Source of the DNA: Vibrio bathopelagicus
GTDB lineage: Bacteria > Pseudomonadota > Gammaproteobacteria > Enterobacterales > Vibrionaceae
Assembly: GCF_014879975.1 (NCBI RefSeq)
Contig: NZ_CP062500.1
Span: forward strand, 3,224,001 to 3,288,000
Length of the DNA stretch: 64,000 nucleotides
Direction: 5' to 3'
The notes below the pieces were generated by a model. That model made no database searches, was not told where the DNA came from, and saw nothing but the letters and a program-made list of their open reading frames with translations. The position numbers were made by a program, and so were the translations under genes. Shown here piece by piece: positions 10,453 to 21,300 of this stretch (positions within the stretch are counted from its first letter, which is position 1; every line of letters starts with the position of its first letter).

Positions 10453-11160
10453 TTATTCTCCAGCTCGAACAAAGGAACTCAACTCGCCTTGTGGGTGCTC
10501 GACAGTTAGCGCATCTATCGAGTCTTCAACTAAAACCTTACCCAGAGCCACAAACACAAACTTGTTCGCGATACTGCGCGCATCACCTAAGTGGTGTGTC
10601 ACCATCAAAACAGTAATGTTTCGCTCTGCTGCTAATCGCTTCACTAAGCTCAGCATCTCTTCACGAAGCAAAGGATCAAGCGCAGAAAAGGGCTCATCAA
10701 GCAGCCAAATATCATGCGGCTGTACAAAACATCGAGCTAGCGCAACACGCTGACGTTGACCCCCCGATAAATGCTCAGGCAATCTATCTAAATACTCCGC
10801 GACCCCAACTTGTGCGGCTGCTTGCTCAACTTCGAGTTTTTGGGTTGCGGTAAGCTTTAACCCTGGATGCAGCCCTAAACCAATATTTTCACGCACGGTA
10901 AGATGAGCAAACAGGTTATGCTCTTGAAACAGCATAGCCAGTGGGCGTTGATGCGCCTCTTTACCTATCAAGGATTGCCCTGCTACCGAGATCTCACCCG
11001 AGGTCGGCTCAATAAAACCAGCAACCAGCGCCAGCAGTGTTGATTTACCAGCACCACTAGGCCCCATCAATGCAACAATGTCGCCCTGCTCTGCTTGAAA
11101 ATCAAAACGAAACAACTCTTGGTGATAGTGGTAGTCCACATCTTTCATCACTAACATCAT
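10453..11160 (-). CDS. thiQ: Thiamine ABC transporter ATP-binding protein
   Basis: Energises uptake of thiamine, thiamine phosphate and TPP by ThiBPQ. The 235-aa ATPase has Walker A GPSGAGKST, signature LSGGQRQRVALARCF, and Walker B IWLLDEPFSALDP. Its ATG overlaps the thiP stop by four bases (ATGA), which supports the start, although a second and a fifth-codon Met are also possible. It is the last gene of the thiB-thiP-thiQ operon under the TPP riboswitch at 13933-14026. Confidence 0.95.
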   Translation of the reverse strand: MMLVMKDVDYHYHQELFRFDFQAEQGDIVALMGPSGAGKSTLLALVAGFIEPTSGEISVAGQSLIGKEAHQRPLAMLFQEHNLFAHLTVRENIGLGLHPGLKLTATQKLEVEQAAAQVGVAEYLDRLPEHLSGGQRQRVALARCFVQPHDIWLLDEPFSALDPLLREEMLSLVKRLAAERNITVLMVTHHLGDARSIANKFVFVALGKVLVEDSIDALTVEHPQGELSSFVRAGE

Positions 11161-12770
11161 CGGTTCCTTAATTTTTTAGCGTTGAGATTTGAGGTTCGAG
11201 TAAATAAAAATTCAATGAGGCTAAAACTGCCCACACTCAACAACAGCAGACTGACCGAAACAACGGCTGCGGCTTCCATCTGATAGCTGCCTAGTAATTG
11301 GAATAGATACAAAGGTAATGTTCTAAAATCATGGCTACCAAACAAGGCAATCGCACTTAAATCTCCCATTGCAAGCATGAAGCTGATTGAAAATGCGTGT
11401 GCCATAGGTTTGCGTAAAGCTCGCCACTCCACCAGCCTAAAGCGAGTGAAACCCGTCATCCCTAAGCTCGCGCATACATATTGATACTGCTGAGACAGGT
11501 GCAGCATAGGTTGAGCCAAGGTTTTAATCACGTAAGGTAGCGCCATCAAGCTGTTCACCGCGATCACAATAAAGAAAGCCAAGCTGAACACATCGGTAAA
11601 TGAACGCAACAATAAGAAAAGACCAGTGCTAATCACTAGCCCCGGTGTCACTAAAATAATAGTGCCAATCAACTCGATTTTATCAGCTCGAAAATTCTTA
11701 TTTTGCAAGCGCCATGCTCGACTAGTAAGCAGTATCGCAATACCAATAAAAACAGCGATAACACTAGCTAAAGAAGCGACACGAACTGAGGTCATTAACG
11801 CCGCCCAAAACGGTTCACTGCTGAGCACCGTCAAAGCTTGAGAGTTAATACCACTAAAGATAACCATGGCTAATGGCGGCAATACCAGCATTGAGACTAC
11901 GATGATCCAAAAGCTATCCCAAGCTTTTGCCCACCAGCTGTCCTTAACCAAATATTTATCTTCCGACAGCTGACTGGCTGTCACAGAGATTGGCTTAGAC
12001 AAGCGCTGAATACTCACCGCTAATACACCACACAGCAGCATTTGCCATATTGCGAGTAACGCACCAGCCTGTAGATCAAAATCGAACTTAATCGCTTGAT
12101 AGATTGCCAACTCGATAGTGGTCGATTTCGGGCCACCACCAAGAGCCATTACAGTAGCAAAACTGGTGAAGCACAGCATGAAGACTAAACCACAAACATG
12201 TGGCAGTTGTTGCCTTAAACGTGGCCATTCGACCCATTTAAATTTATTCCAATGACTCATACCCAAATGAGCACACAGTTTATGTTGCTCAGCTGGCACG
12301 GTATCCAAAGCTTGTAAAAGCAGACGGCTAGCATAAGGCAGATTAAAGAAGACATGTGCGAGCAAAATGCCATTCAAACCATAAATTGAGAATGGCAATT
12401 CAATGTCGAAGTTAGCCAAAAATTTAGCTAACCAGCCACTGTTGCCATAAATCGCGAGCAAGCCAAATACACCGACCAACACAGGCAGAACCAAGGTCGA
12501 CGCGAACAGCCTTAGCAACAAAGCTCGTCCAAAAAATTGCCTGCGACACAGAGCGTGCGCAATAGGTATAGCAAAGCCAACACTCAGTAAAGTTGAGAGT
12601 GTCGCTTGATAAAAACTGAATTTCGTTACATGCCAATAGTAAGGATCGGACCATACTTGGCTGATATCAAGAGAAGGGGCATTGCTAAGCAATGCCCCAA
12701 CTGCTGAAACCACGAAGGCGGCAATGAGTATCGCAACCCAAATCCCGACCTTAGGTGTTTTCTTTATCAT
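11157..12770 (-). CDS. thiP: Thiamine ABC transporter permease
   Basis: Inner-membrane permease of the ThiBPQ importer. It is a fused tandem BPD-type permease with two homologous halves; each carries an EAA-like loop (LGMSHWNKFKWVEWPRLR in the first half, LGMTGFTRFRLVEWRALR in the second). I choose the ATG at 12770 (537 aa), matching the family length near 536; the frame also offers a TTG at 12803, but neither start has a strong ribosome site. The gene follows thiB by 98 bases and overlaps thiQ by four. Confidence 0.94.
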   Translation of the reverse strand: MIKKTPKVGIWVAILIAAFVVSAVGALLSNAPSLDISQVWSDPYYWHVTKFSFYQATLSTLLSVGFAIPIAHALCRRQFFGRALLLRLFASTLVLPVLVGVFGLLAIYGNSGWLAKFLANFDIELPFSIYGLNGILLAHVFFNLPYASRLLLQALDTVPAEQHKLCAHLGMSHWNKFKWVEWPRLRQQLPHVCGLVFMLCFTSFATVMALGGGPKSTTIELAIYQAIKFDFDLQAGALLAIWQMLLCGVLAVSIQRLSKPISVTASQLSEDKYLVKDSWWAKAWDSFWIIVVSMLVLPPLAMVIFSGINSQALTVLSSEPFWAALMTSVRVASLASVIAVFIGIAILLTSRAWRLQNKNFRADKIELIGTIILVTPGLVISTGLFLLLRSFTDVFSLAFFIVIAVNSLMALPYVIKTLAQPMLHLSQQYQYVCASLGMTGFTRFRLVEWRALRKPMAHAFSISFMLAMGDLSAIALFGSHDFRTLPLYLFQLLGSYQMEAAAVVSVSLLLLSVGSFSLIEFLFTRTSNLNAKKLRNR

Positions 12771-12829
12771 AAATTGATTTGTTACCGTAAATAGTTCGCT
12801 CAAAGTATATCGAACGAACCTTTAAATAC

Positions 12830-12881
12830 AGAAAGCTAATTTTTAAAGTAAGTTAGAAAGCTCATTTTTTAAAAAGTAAGT
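12830..12881 (-). repeat. Tandem duplication of the thiB 3' end
   Basis: Two direct copies, 12830-12853 and 12855-12881, share AGAAAGCT, a T-rich middle and AAGTAAGT on the + strand. The second copy holds the last thiB codons (A-L-T-F and stop); the first copy lies in the thiB-thiP spacer with small deletions. A local duplication seems likely. Confidence 0.6.
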
Positions 12882-13861
12882 GCACTCTGCCATTCTCGGA
12901 TCCAAGGCTTGCGCTTAGCGGCGATTTCTTCAGGCGTAAAGCTCAGAGCTTTTTGCGGCACCGTTAACTGCTCGAACCCCTTTGGTAGTTCGATGTCAGT
13001 AACTGGGTACATCCAGTTACCCGTTGGCATCGCCGATTGGAACTCATCACTTAGGATAAATGCCATAAATTCATCAGCCAGCTTTTCGTTCTTGCTGCCT
13101 TTGACCTTAGCTGCCACTTCCACTTGAGTGTAATGACCTTCTTCAAAGCTTGCTGCTGCGTACTTAGAATCACTTTCTGCAATAATGTGGTAAGCAGGAG
13201 AAGTCGTGTAAGACAAGACTAAATCCGACTCGCCTTCTAAGAACATAGAATAAGCCTCAGACCAACCTTTAGTCACAGTAACCGTTTTCTGATCGAGCTT
13301 CTTCCACGCCGCTGTCGCTTCATCACCGTAAACAGACTTCATCCATAGCATCATGCCTTGACCCGGCGTTGAAGTACGCGGGTCTTGGTAGATAACCTTG
13401 AGGTCGTCACGTTGCTCAACCAGCTCTTTCAAACTCTTAGGCGGGTTTGCTAATTTCTCTTTGTTATAGATAAACGCAAAGTAACCAAAATCATAAGGAA
13501 CAAAGGTGCTGTCGTTCCAACCGTTAGGAAGTGTCACTGATGACGTATCAACACTGTGCTCAGCCAATAAGCCCGTCGCTTTCGCTTCAGCCATTAGATT
13601 GTTATCTAGGCCTAACACGATGTCTGCTTTACTGTTACCACCTTCAAGACGCAAGCGGTTAAGAATAGACACGCCATCTTCTAGCGCGACAAAATTCACA
13701 TCACAGCCACACTTTTCTTCGAATGCTTTTTCAACGGCCGGGCGAGGGCCCCAATCGGCAGCAAAAGAATCATAGGTATATACAGTTAGAGTATTGTCTG
13801 CAGCAACGGCAGAAAAAGAGATGGCTGTTGTAACAGCAAGGGTTGTTAATGTGAATTTCAC
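12869..13861 (-). CDS. thiB: Thiamine ABC transporter substrate-binding protein
   Basis: Periplasmic binding protein that delivers thiamine compounds to ThiPQ. The 330-aa product starts with a cleavable signal peptide (cleavage expected after SAVAA, about residue 21) followed by LTVYTYDSFAADWGPRP, typical of ThiB. The start codon is GTG, preceded by GGAGAG eight bases upstream. It is the first gene of the operon, 72 bases downstream of the TPP riboswitch, so expression should drop when TPP is plentiful. Confidence 0.96.
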   Translation of the reverse strand: MKFTLTTLAVTTAISFSAVAADNTLTVYTYDSFAADWGPRPAVEKAFEEKCGCDVNFVALEDGVSILNRLRLEGGNSKADIVLGLDNNLMAEAKATGLLAEHSVDTSSVTLPNGWNDSTFVPYDFGYFAFIYNKEKLANPPKSLKELVEQRDDLKVIYQDPRTSTPGQGMMLWMKSVYGDEATAAWKKLDQKTVTVTKGWSEAYSMFLEGESDLVLSYTTSPAYHIIAESDSKYAAASFEEGHYTQVEVAAKVKGSKNEKLADEFMAFILSDEFQSAMPTGNWMYPVTDIELPKGFEQLTVPQKALSFTPEEIAAKRKPWIREWQSALTF

Positions 13862-13932
13862 TGGACGCTCTCCATGGTCTGAGCGGCACAGGTTTGAGGG
13901 AGGAGAACGGTAGAAGTTGTTCCTAACTCAAT

Positions 13933-14026
13933 TCCTACGCCAGCATTATCTGGTTCAGGTTTACGGGTCCCAAGCGCTTACTTGATCTCAGCTCGCATTC
14001 ATTATTTGAATGGTTCGCTCCCCGAT
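13933..14026 (-). promoter_or_regulatory. TPP riboswitch (THI element)
   Basis: Read on the minus strand, the segment contains the hallmark elements in order: an opening GGGGAGC, the CTGAGAT box, GGGACCCGT, ACCTGAACCAGATAATGC and the closing GCGTAGGAA. This matches the conserved core of the TPP aptamer, including the pyrimidine-sensor CUGAGA and the ACCUGA/GGAUAAUGC region. The aptamer ends about 70 bases before the thiB GTG. No long U-run is obvious after it, so control of translation initiation is as likely as termination. Confidence 0.96.
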
Positions 14027-14077
14027 GAGTGTTCAGAATTGTAATTCGAATTTTAACAATAAGCTATCAAGTTTGGA

Positions 14078-14701
14078 TCAATTACGTTGATCGTAACCCC
14101 AACGTGGCACTAAACCTTGCTCGATACCAAGATGATCCAGAATGCGCGCCACCATAAAATCGACTAGGTCTTCGATCGACTTAGGTTGATGATAAAAACC
14201 CGGAGCAGCAGGCATGATCGTCACGCCCATGGTCGAGAGTTTGTGCATGTTCTCTAAATGCAGCGTAGAAAATGGCGTCTCACGAACCACCAATAACAGC
14301 TGGCCTCGCTCTTTCATAACTACGTCAGCTGCTCGCTCGATCAGGTTATCTGATAGACCATGAGCAATTGAAGCCAAGCTTCCCGCAGAACATGGACACA
14401 CCACCATCTGCTTCGGCGCTGCTGAACCAGAGGCCACCGGAGAGAACCAATCATCTTTGCCACACACCACCAGCTTTTCTGGGTCGCAACCTAAATGCTT
14501 CACCAAAACTTGTTTCGCTGTGTCAGGCCCAGCAGGTAACTTAAGTTCATGCTCTGTCGCCAACACCACTCGCGCTGCAGACGATATCAGTAAATAAACC
14601 TGATAATCTGCCGCCAATAAGCATTCAAGTAAACGCAGTCCGTAAGGCGCACCAGATGCGCCTGTGAAAGCGAGGGTTATAGCTTTATCGTGTTTTGTCA
14701 T
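14078..14701 (-). CDS. ubiX: Flavin prenyltransferase UbiX
   Basis: Makes the prenylated FMN cofactor that UbiD needs to decarboxylate 4-hydroxy-3-polyprenylbenzoate in ubiquinone synthesis. The 207-aa flavoprotein shows the N-terminal FMN motif [14 protein letters not shown], the [14 protein letters not shown] segment and the C-terminal [20 protein letters not shown]. It is 37 bases downstream of mpl on the same strand and probably shares its transcript. Confidence 0.95.
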   Translation of the reverse strand: MTKHDKAITLAFTGASGAPYGLRLLECLLAADYQVYLLISSAARVVLATEHELKLPAGPDTAKQVLVKHLGCDPEKLVVCGKDDWFSPVASGSAAPKQMVVCPCSAGSLASIAHGLSDNLIERAADVVMKERGQLLLVVRETPFSTLHLENMHKLSTMGVTIMPAAPGFYHQPKSIEDLVDFMVARILDHLGIEQGLVPRWGYDQRN

Positions 14702-14738
14702 GTTCTCAATTACTTCAAATTATAAGGTCTTGGATCGG

Positions 14739-16097
14739 TTAAGCTTTGAGTGCCAACGCATCCAACAGTTTTTGGTGAATACCACCAAAGCCACCATTAC
14801 TCATTACCAAGATTTGGTCGCCCGCTTGTGCCTCTGAGACAATTTTAGCAACGAATGCGTCCATGTCATCACTCACGTGTGCGGGTTGATGGCACGCATC
14901 GGCAACGTCTTGTACAGACCAATCAATGTTATCCGGCTGGAATAAGTAGGTAGAATCCGCCTGCTTGAGCGAATCAGCCAAAGTTTCTTTGTGTACACCA
15001 CGCTTCATGGTGGCAGAACGAGGCTCTAAAACGGCAATGATTTTTTTCGTGTCGACCTTATTACGTAAACCGCCCAGCGTAAGTTCAATCGCTGTAGGAT
15101 GATGAGCAAAATCGTCATAGACAGAAACGCCTGCCACTTCGCCTTTAAATTCTAAGCGACGCTTGGTATTAATAAAGGTAGCCAACGATTCGCAAGCGAG
15201 ATCAGGTTTCACACCCACGTGTCGTGCTGCGGCAATCGCCATCAAAGCATTGCTGACGTTATGATCGCCAACCAAATCCCAATCGACGGTTCCAACACAT
15301 TCACCTTGGAAGTACACCTCAAATTTAGAGCCGTCTTTAACTAATTTCTTGGCATCCCAATCACCGAGTTCACCACTCAACTCAGTTTCACTCCAGCAGC
15401 CACGAGATAACACATCTTGTATCGCGATATCTTGCTTCGGTGAGAAAATACGGCCATTACTTGGCACAGTGCGAACTAAGTGATGGAACTGACGCTTGAT
15501 CGCTTCAAGATCATCAAAGATATCCGCATGATCGAATTCGAGGTTGTTCATCACTAACGTTCTTGGGTGATAATGAACAAACTTAGATCGCTTATCAAAG
15601 AAAGCACTGTCGTATTCGTCGGCTTCCACCACGAAAAACATGCTGTCACCAAGGCGAGCAGAGATACCAAAGTTACCTAGCACACCACCCACAAGGAAGC
15701 CCGGCGCGTAACCGCAGTCTTCAAGGATCCATGCCAGCATGCTCGATGTTGTTGTCTTACCATGCGTTCCCGATACCGCCAAAACCCAACGGTCATGCAG
15801 CAAGAACTCTTGCAACCACTGCGGCCCGGAAGTGTATCTAAGGTTGTTATCCAATACATACTCTACACAAGGGTTACCACGGCTCATCGCATTACCAATG
15901 ACCACTAAGTCAGGTCTTGGTTCTAATTGGCTCGGGTCGAACCCTTCAATAATCTCTATCCCCTGAGACTCCAACAAGGTGCTCATTGGAGGGTAAACAT
16001 TCGCGTCACTACCAGTAACCTTGTGACCTAATTGACGAGCCAATACCGCAGCACCACCCATGAAGGTGCCACAAATTCCTAAGATATGAATATGCAT
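14739..16097 (-). CDS. mpl: UDP-N-acetylmuramate:tripeptide ligase (murein recycling)
   Basis: Ligates the recycled tripeptide L-Ala-gamma-D-Glu-meso-DAP to UDP-MurNAc, returning it to peptidoglycan synthesis. The 452-aa Mur ligase has the N-terminal Rossmann motif GICGTFMGG, the ATP-binding GTHGKTTTSSML, and the C-terminal domain around YDDFAHHPTAI. The HILGICGTFM start distinguishes Mpl from MurC. A GGAAG ribosome site lies seven bases before the ATG. It is divergent from fbp with a 269-base spacer. Confidence 0.95.
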   Translation of the reverse strand: MHIHILGICGTFMGGAAVLARQLGHKVTGSDANVYPPMSTLLESQGIEIIEGFDPSQLEPRPDLVVIGNAMSRGNPCVEYVLDNNLRYTSGPQWLQEFLLHDRWVLAVSGTHGKTTTSSMLAWILEDCGYAPGFLVGGVLGNFGISARLGDSMFFVVEADEYDSAFFDKRSKFVHYHPRTLVMNNLEFDHADIFDDLEAIKRQFHHLVRTVPSNGRIFSPKQDIAIQDVLSRGCWSETELSGELGDWDAKKLVKDGSKFEVYFQGECVGTVDWDLVGDHNVSNALMAIAAARHVGVKPDLACESLATFINTKRRLEFKGEVAGVSVYDDFAHHPTAIELTLGGLRNKVDTKKIIAVLEPRSATMKRGVHKETLADSLKQADSTYLFQPDNIDWSVQDVADACHQPAHVSDDMDAFVAKIVSEAQAGDQILVMSNGGFGGIHQKLLDALALKA

Positions 16098-16366
16098 ATA
16101 TTGCTTCCAAACGCTTGGCCAAATGAGCCATGTCTAAATCAAACTACTTGCACTCATTATCATTAAATGGCGATTAAAAGCGAGTCACAATGCAAAACAA
16201 ATTTAGTCGACATAGTAAGTGAGATCTGTGTCGCTTAGTTCATTACCATTAAAAAGATCTAACCTTTAGAATTTAGGTAAGCGTCTAGATGAATAAAGCC
16301 CATATAAGAGGCTAATTCTACAGTGCTCAAATCCCCCTAATATTCAGAGAAGTTTAAGGAAATAAC

Positions 16367-17377
16367 ATGTCTGAGATGCGCACCCTTGGTGAATTCATTG
16401 TTGCAAAACAAAATGACTTCCCCCATGCAAGTGGTGATCTATCATCCCTTTTGTCATCAATTCGTCTTGCTGCGAAAATTGTTAACCGCGAAATTAACAA
16501 AGCAGGTCTTGTCGACATTACTGGCGCTGTTGGTACAGACAACGTTCAAGGTGAAGAGCAACAAAAGCTAGACCTATACGCGAACGACAAGTTTAAAGCT
16601 GCACTTGAAGCCCGAGACCAAGTTTGTGGTGTTGCGAGTGAAGAAGAAGACGAAGCCGTTGCCTTCAATAAAGAGCTCAACAAAAACGCAAAATACGTCG
16701 TATTGATGGATCCACTTGATGGTTCTTCAAACATCGATGTGAATGTATCTGTTGGTACAATCTTCTCTATCTACCGTCGAGTATCACCGATTGGTACTCC
16801 GCCAACACAAGAAGATTTCCTACAGCCTGGACACAAGCAAGTGGCCGCGGGTTACGTAATTTACGGTTCTTCAACCATGCTTGTTTACACAACAGGCGCT
16901 GGCGTAAATGGTTTCACCTACGACCCATCACTGGGTACCTTCTGTCTATCTCATGAAAACATGATGATCCCTGATGAAGGAAAAATTTACTCGATCAACG
17001 AAGGTAACTACTTCCGCTTCCCTACGGGTGTTAAAAAGTACATCAAGTACTGCCAAGAAGATGAGCCGAGTGACAACCGCCCTTACACCTCTCGTTACAT
17101 TGGTTCTCTCGTATCAGATTTCCACCGTAACCTGCTGAAAGGCGGCATCTACTTATATCCAAGCACACAAAGCCACCCTCAAGGTAAGCTGCGTTTGCTT
17201 TACGAGTGCAACCCAATTGCTTTCCTTATGGAGCAAGCTGGCGGTATCGCTTCAGACGGTGCTCAACGCATCATGGATATCAAACCAACAGAGTTACACC
17301 AACGTGTACCTTTCTTTGTTGGTTCAACAGACATGGTTCGCAAAGTCGAAGAGTTTCTTGAACTTAACCAAGACTAA
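16367..17377 (+). CDS. fbp: Class I fructose-1,6-bisphosphatase
   Basis: Hydrolyses fructose 1,6-bisphosphate to fructose 6-phosphate, the key gluconeogenic step. The 336-aa protein is close to E. coli Fbp throughout, with the metal site [12 protein letters not shown] and substrate-binding [19 protein letters not shown]. The E. coli-like start (M-R-T-L-G-E-F) is the fourth residue here; the upstream ATG is kept because TAAGGAA precedes it. A terminator follows directly, so it is monocistronic. Confidence 0.97.
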   Translation: MSEMRTLGEFIVAKQNDFPHASGDLSSLLSSIRLAAKIVNREINKAGLVDITGAVGTDNVQGEEQQKLDLYANDKFKAALEARDQVCGVASEEEDEAVAFNKELNKNAKYVVLMDPLDGSSNIDVNVSVGTIFSIYRRVSPIGTPPTQEDFLQPGHKQVAAGYVIYGSSTMLVYTTGAGVNGFTYDPSLGTFCLSHENMMIPDEGKIYSINEGNYFRFPTGVKKYIKYCQEDEPSDNRPYTSRYIGSLVSDFHRNLLKGGIYLYPSTQSHPQGKLRLLYECNPIAFLMEQAGGIASDGAQRIMDIKPTELHQRVPFFVGSTDMVRKVEEFLELNQD

Positions 17378-17410
17378 CCCTCTCGTTTATTTCTCAAAAT
17401 AACATCATTA

Positions 17411-17440
17411 AAAAAGCCAGCATTCACATGCTGGCTTTTA
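17411..17440 (+). terminator. Terminator between fbp and the DUF2799 gene
   Basis: The 8-bp stem GCCAGCAT/ATGCTGGC (17416-17423 with 17428-17435) has an A-run before and a TTTT after, so it can act for fbp (+) and for the converging lipoprotein gene (-). Confidence 0.88.
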
Positions 17441-17469
17441 ACTATTCAATGAGCTAATTGTTCGTTAGG

Positions 17470-17826
17470 TTATCGAACATCAAACTTCGATTCTGCGCCT
17501 CGTTCATAGTTAAAGCGGAACCATTTATCGACGTCATCACAAATTCCAAGGTAAGTTTCACCACGGCGTCCTAGCGCTCTTGGATTTTGAGAACAGTACT
17601 GAGTTTTACCCACTTCATAACCTTGGTCATAAGCGGCATACAAGTTTGCATCAATTGATGGTGAAGACGCGGCTTCAGCCAAACTTGCTTCAGTCTGCTT
17701 GGTTTTTCCTTTCAGCGCCATTTCTTCGCCAAAGCTCTGCCAATCGGTCGTATTCATTGATGTTGGTGGCGGGGTTTGCGCACAACCAAATAATATTACT
17801 GATAGCACCAATAATATATATTTCAT
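17470..17826 (-). CDS. DUF2799 family lipoprotein
   Basis: Small predicted lipoprotein of unknown function. I start it at the ATG at 17826 because an excellent AGGAGGAAATT ribosome site precedes it; the frame extends 26 codons further without support. The 118-aa product begins with a short signal and lipobox (VILFGCAQ, lipidated Cys near residue 15). The C-terminal half, with QGYEVGKTQYCSQNPRALGR and YLGICDD, resembles DUF2799. The lipidated product probably faces the periplasm. It is the last gene of a minus-strand run behind ytfP, with 81 bases between them. Confidence 0.8.
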   Translation of the reverse strand: MKYILLVLSVILFGCAQTPPPTSMNTTDWQSFGEEMALKGKTKQTEASLAEAASSPSIDANLYAAYDQGYEVGKTQYCSQNPRALGRRGETYLGICDDVDKWFRFNYERGAESKFDVR

Positions 17827-17907
17827 AATTTCCTCCTGATGGAAAAGACTAGCTCGTACATTGAGACTTTTAGCTATTTCGTCAGAATGCTTCCAGTAGT
17901 TCATTCA

Positions 17908-18264
17908 CTATAACGGGTTATCCCGCTTACACCAGTTACCCGAAAGTATTTCTTTATTAGCTGTTAGATCAAGCTGATACAAATATACCCATGCTAATCC
18001 AAATATAGTCTCTATTTGCTCGCGACGATACTCAACAGGAACATCTTCTAGCCGATCGAGCGACTCCAAAACTTCGTCGTTAATGATATAGACCTCGCCA
18101 GCGACACTTTTCTTTCCAAAAATCATCGCCGGATATGCACCTAAATCAAAAAGGGCAAATGTCTCTGGTGTATCAAAGCGCCCCAACAACTCACAATGCT
18201 GCAAATAGTGGTGATTAGACTGGCCTTGTCTCAATGTGCCATAGACGAATACAAGATGCTGCAT
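17908..18264 (-). CDS. ytfP: Gamma-glutamylcyclotransferase-like protein YtfP
   Basis: Member of the AIG2/GGCT-like family; the enzymatic activity of bacterial YtfP is not established. I choose the ATG at 18264 (118 aa), preceded by GGAGGG, rather than a start six codons upstream. The substrate-binding motif VYGTLRQGQSNHHYL and the candidate catalytic acid in LDRLEDVPVEY are present. It lies downstream of tamA-tamB, the same association seen in many gamma-proteobacteria (ytfM-ytfN-ytfP). Confidence 0.88.
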   Translation of the reverse strand: MQHLVFVYGTLRQGQSNHHYLQHCELLGRFDTPETFALFDLGAYPAMIFGKKSVAGEVYIINDEVLESLDRLEDVPVEYRREQIETIFGLAWVYLYQLDLTANKEILSGNWCKRDNPL

Positions 18265-18277
18265 AAACCCTCCACAA

Positions 18278-18307
18278 GCCATTCATACTTGTACTTCGAT
18301 GAATGGC
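18278..18307 (-). other. Hairpin between tamB and ytfP
   Basis: The perfect 9-bp dyad GCCATTCAT/ATGAATGGC with a 12-base loop fills the tamB-ytfP gap and ends just before the ytfP ribosome site. It has no T-run, so an RNA-processing or translation-tuning role is as plausible as termination. Confidence 0.45.
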
Positions 18308-18318
18308 TGAAACATTCT

Positions 18319-21300
18319 CTACTCGAATTCAAATTGATAGAGGAGATCCACTGCACTGTCTAAACCCGAAACGGCTTCAACATAGAGGTCCTGCATCAGT
18401 CGGTAACGAACGGTAAACTCACCTAACGAGTTGAAAATACCCACGCCATACTTCACCTGTAAGCCAGGCAGAATGTAGCCACTAACCGTTACTTGTGAGT
18501 CATCACCAGAACCTGCGGTATCCAGTTGTAAATCTTGCACACCAAATGCTTCGCCAATTTCGCCGACAACCTTGCCGCTCTTAGCCAAGCTCAAGCCAAT
18601 TAAGGTGGTTGTCATCGAACCGCTCGACTCACCATCAATATCTTGGCCACGCAAAATATAAGACAGCGCATTCGCTTGAGGCATCGCTGGGTCAGAATAA
18701 ATCTCGATAGTCGGCTCTGTCGCAGGGCCTGTCACTCGAATACCGGCGGTCACATCATCCTGAGTATTATCAGGGTTACGTATCGCATTGATTGCTACGT
18801 ATGGCTGATCCGGAGGACCATTCATAAGGATCTTACCTTCTTCGATCAACAGGTCTTGTCCAAATGATTGGTAAGTACCATTGACGATGTTTACTTCACC
18901 GGTAATGAATGGGCCTTGATCTTTTTGAGCCACATTGAGCTTACCGACCAATTCACCTTCAAGACCGAAAGCGGAAAGTTTAAAGTCATCACCGATTGAG
19001 ATATTAATATTGGTCATAACATTAAATGGAATCGTGTCTTCACTTTCTGGCTCAAGATCTTTATTCAAGATAACTTGATCAGAGGACACACCAACCGCTG
19101 ACGGCGGCAAGTCTTCGACTACAATTCGTCCCCAAGGTAATGCTATGTCACCGGTGATTTTCGCAAGCTCTGGCGTGACATCAATGGTCATGTCAGGAAC
19201 AACCTTAACCTTGACCATCGGTGGGATATCAACCATCAATTCATCGGCAAATACTCTGACATTAGAGTGCCATGCTTGAAGATCCTGCCAGTCCCCGGAA
19301 CCCTCGATATCAAGGTGACCATCCGGTGTTTCAACATTGGCATCTAACTTCGCGCTATAGCCGTCAAAATCGAGGTCAATACGACCATCTTTAATATCCA
19401 CTGGCGTGACATCGCCTTTGACTTGAATACCATCAACAGAGAATTGACCAAAGACTTGAGGGTGCATTAAAGAGCCTTTTACTTTTAAATCACTCTCAAG
19501 ATCCGCCTTCAATAGGCTGTATTCACCAAGAATCGGCTGTAAGAAATCTAGATGGAACGTGGTCAGCTTAATTGCCGCATCGACCATTTTGTCTTCAGCG
19601 AGGATATCCGGTAGCGACACCGTGCCAGACAGATCACCATTATCAGACACATCCAGCTTAAAATCGGCGTTCAATTGGTTGTCTTTCAGCTGTGCATTCA
19701 ATGCAACGCTTTCCCAACCCAGCGTGATTGGCTCTCCGACTTGCTGAACAACCTGACCTTTCGGCATATCGACGCTAACCGTCACCTCAGGCTCACCTTG
19801 TTCCGACCACTTAGCATGAGCGGTCGCATTCACTAAGCCCTGTAGTTGCGTCTCTTTAGGCACAAAGGCTTTAATCTGTTCGAAGTCGAATTGGTTGATC
19901 GCCAATTTCGCCTCACCTGACTTTCCGACACGAACGTCTTCATCCAAACACACACTCGAACCCGATTGATTCCAACAGTGTGCTTGTACATCAGCAAACT
20001 GCTTGTCGATATCCGCCTTAATCGCGACAGGTTGAGCTAACACCCAAGGTCCTTGCTGAGTGGTAATTTTGACTCTGTCTAACGACCCATCCCAAATAAG
20101 AGAAGGCTTTTGAATCAACTCACCGGAAATAGCTAAGCTTGTAGACACGATGTCGGATATCACATCAAGTGTCACGGTATGCTTCTTCTCACCACCATTC
20201 ACCGTTAAGTCGATGCTTTCAACGCTTTGATCTTGATAGGTTAAGTTCTTGGCTTTTAATACAAGATCAGCTTGAGCCTCAGGTAATGGCAGTGGAACCA
20301 CAGAGCCATTGAGCGACAAGGATTCCAGTGTAGCCTCGTTATTCCAATCGACCTTATCAACATTTAAAGCAAGATCGACTTCAGGCTCTTTCGTTGGACC
20401 GCTCAGTTGGATGCTACCGATCACTCTGCCTTTTAACTCAGGAATACTTTTTGCAAGCTCAGGGAAGAAGATCTCAACGCCCATGTCCCATTGCTTATCA
20501 AGCTCACCCAGCGCCTTAATCGAGTTAACACCGTGAGCCAAACTCAAACCACTGGTTCTCAGTTTAGGTTCGCCGCTCGCGCTGCGATCCGACGCTGACA
20601 ACTGCCCTTCGATATCCAGAGGGTATTCTCGCAAGATCCCTTCGATATCGAGCTTAGGCAGTTCAATCGCCCAACCACCCGCTTGCGTCAGTTCACCTGA
20701 AGTGACGATGCTTCCGCTAATATTACCTTCAGCTTCTGGCCACTGCAGACCCGGTTGAATGTCTTTGAGCGTCACATCGGCTTGCCAATTAACGAGCTTC
20801 TTCCAGTTCGCTTTAACTACACCATTTAATTCGCCACCCAAGGTATTCAGTTTCAATCGTTCAAGTTCAATCTGTTCAGTGGTGCCTTTGCCTTGCAGAT
20901 CTATCGTTAAGGCCGGGATTTCCTTACCATCCGCTTCGCCTTTGAGCTGCACATTAAAACCATCTAATGAGCCATTGGCTTTGAATTTCTCAATTGCAGC
21001 TTGGTAATCACTTTTTCCGGTAAGAGGCCATTGCGCTTTACCTCCCTCTAAAAGAAGGTCAAATGGTAGAGTTGGCTCTAGGGGTTGAATATCCCCAGAC
21101 AGTTTTGCCTCAATCAATTCAGAAAACTGAGAATCTAGATGCAGCTTAGCCACGCTGCCTTGCGCTTTCAGCGACAGTTTCTGGCCAGCAAGGTCGGTTT
21201 CTTTCACCAAAGCATCTAAAGAAAGATCTAACGGGTAACCACCTTTAAGCTCAACCTTAGCCGCAAGATTAGCGCGTGCTTGTGGCATATCGAGCTCTAG

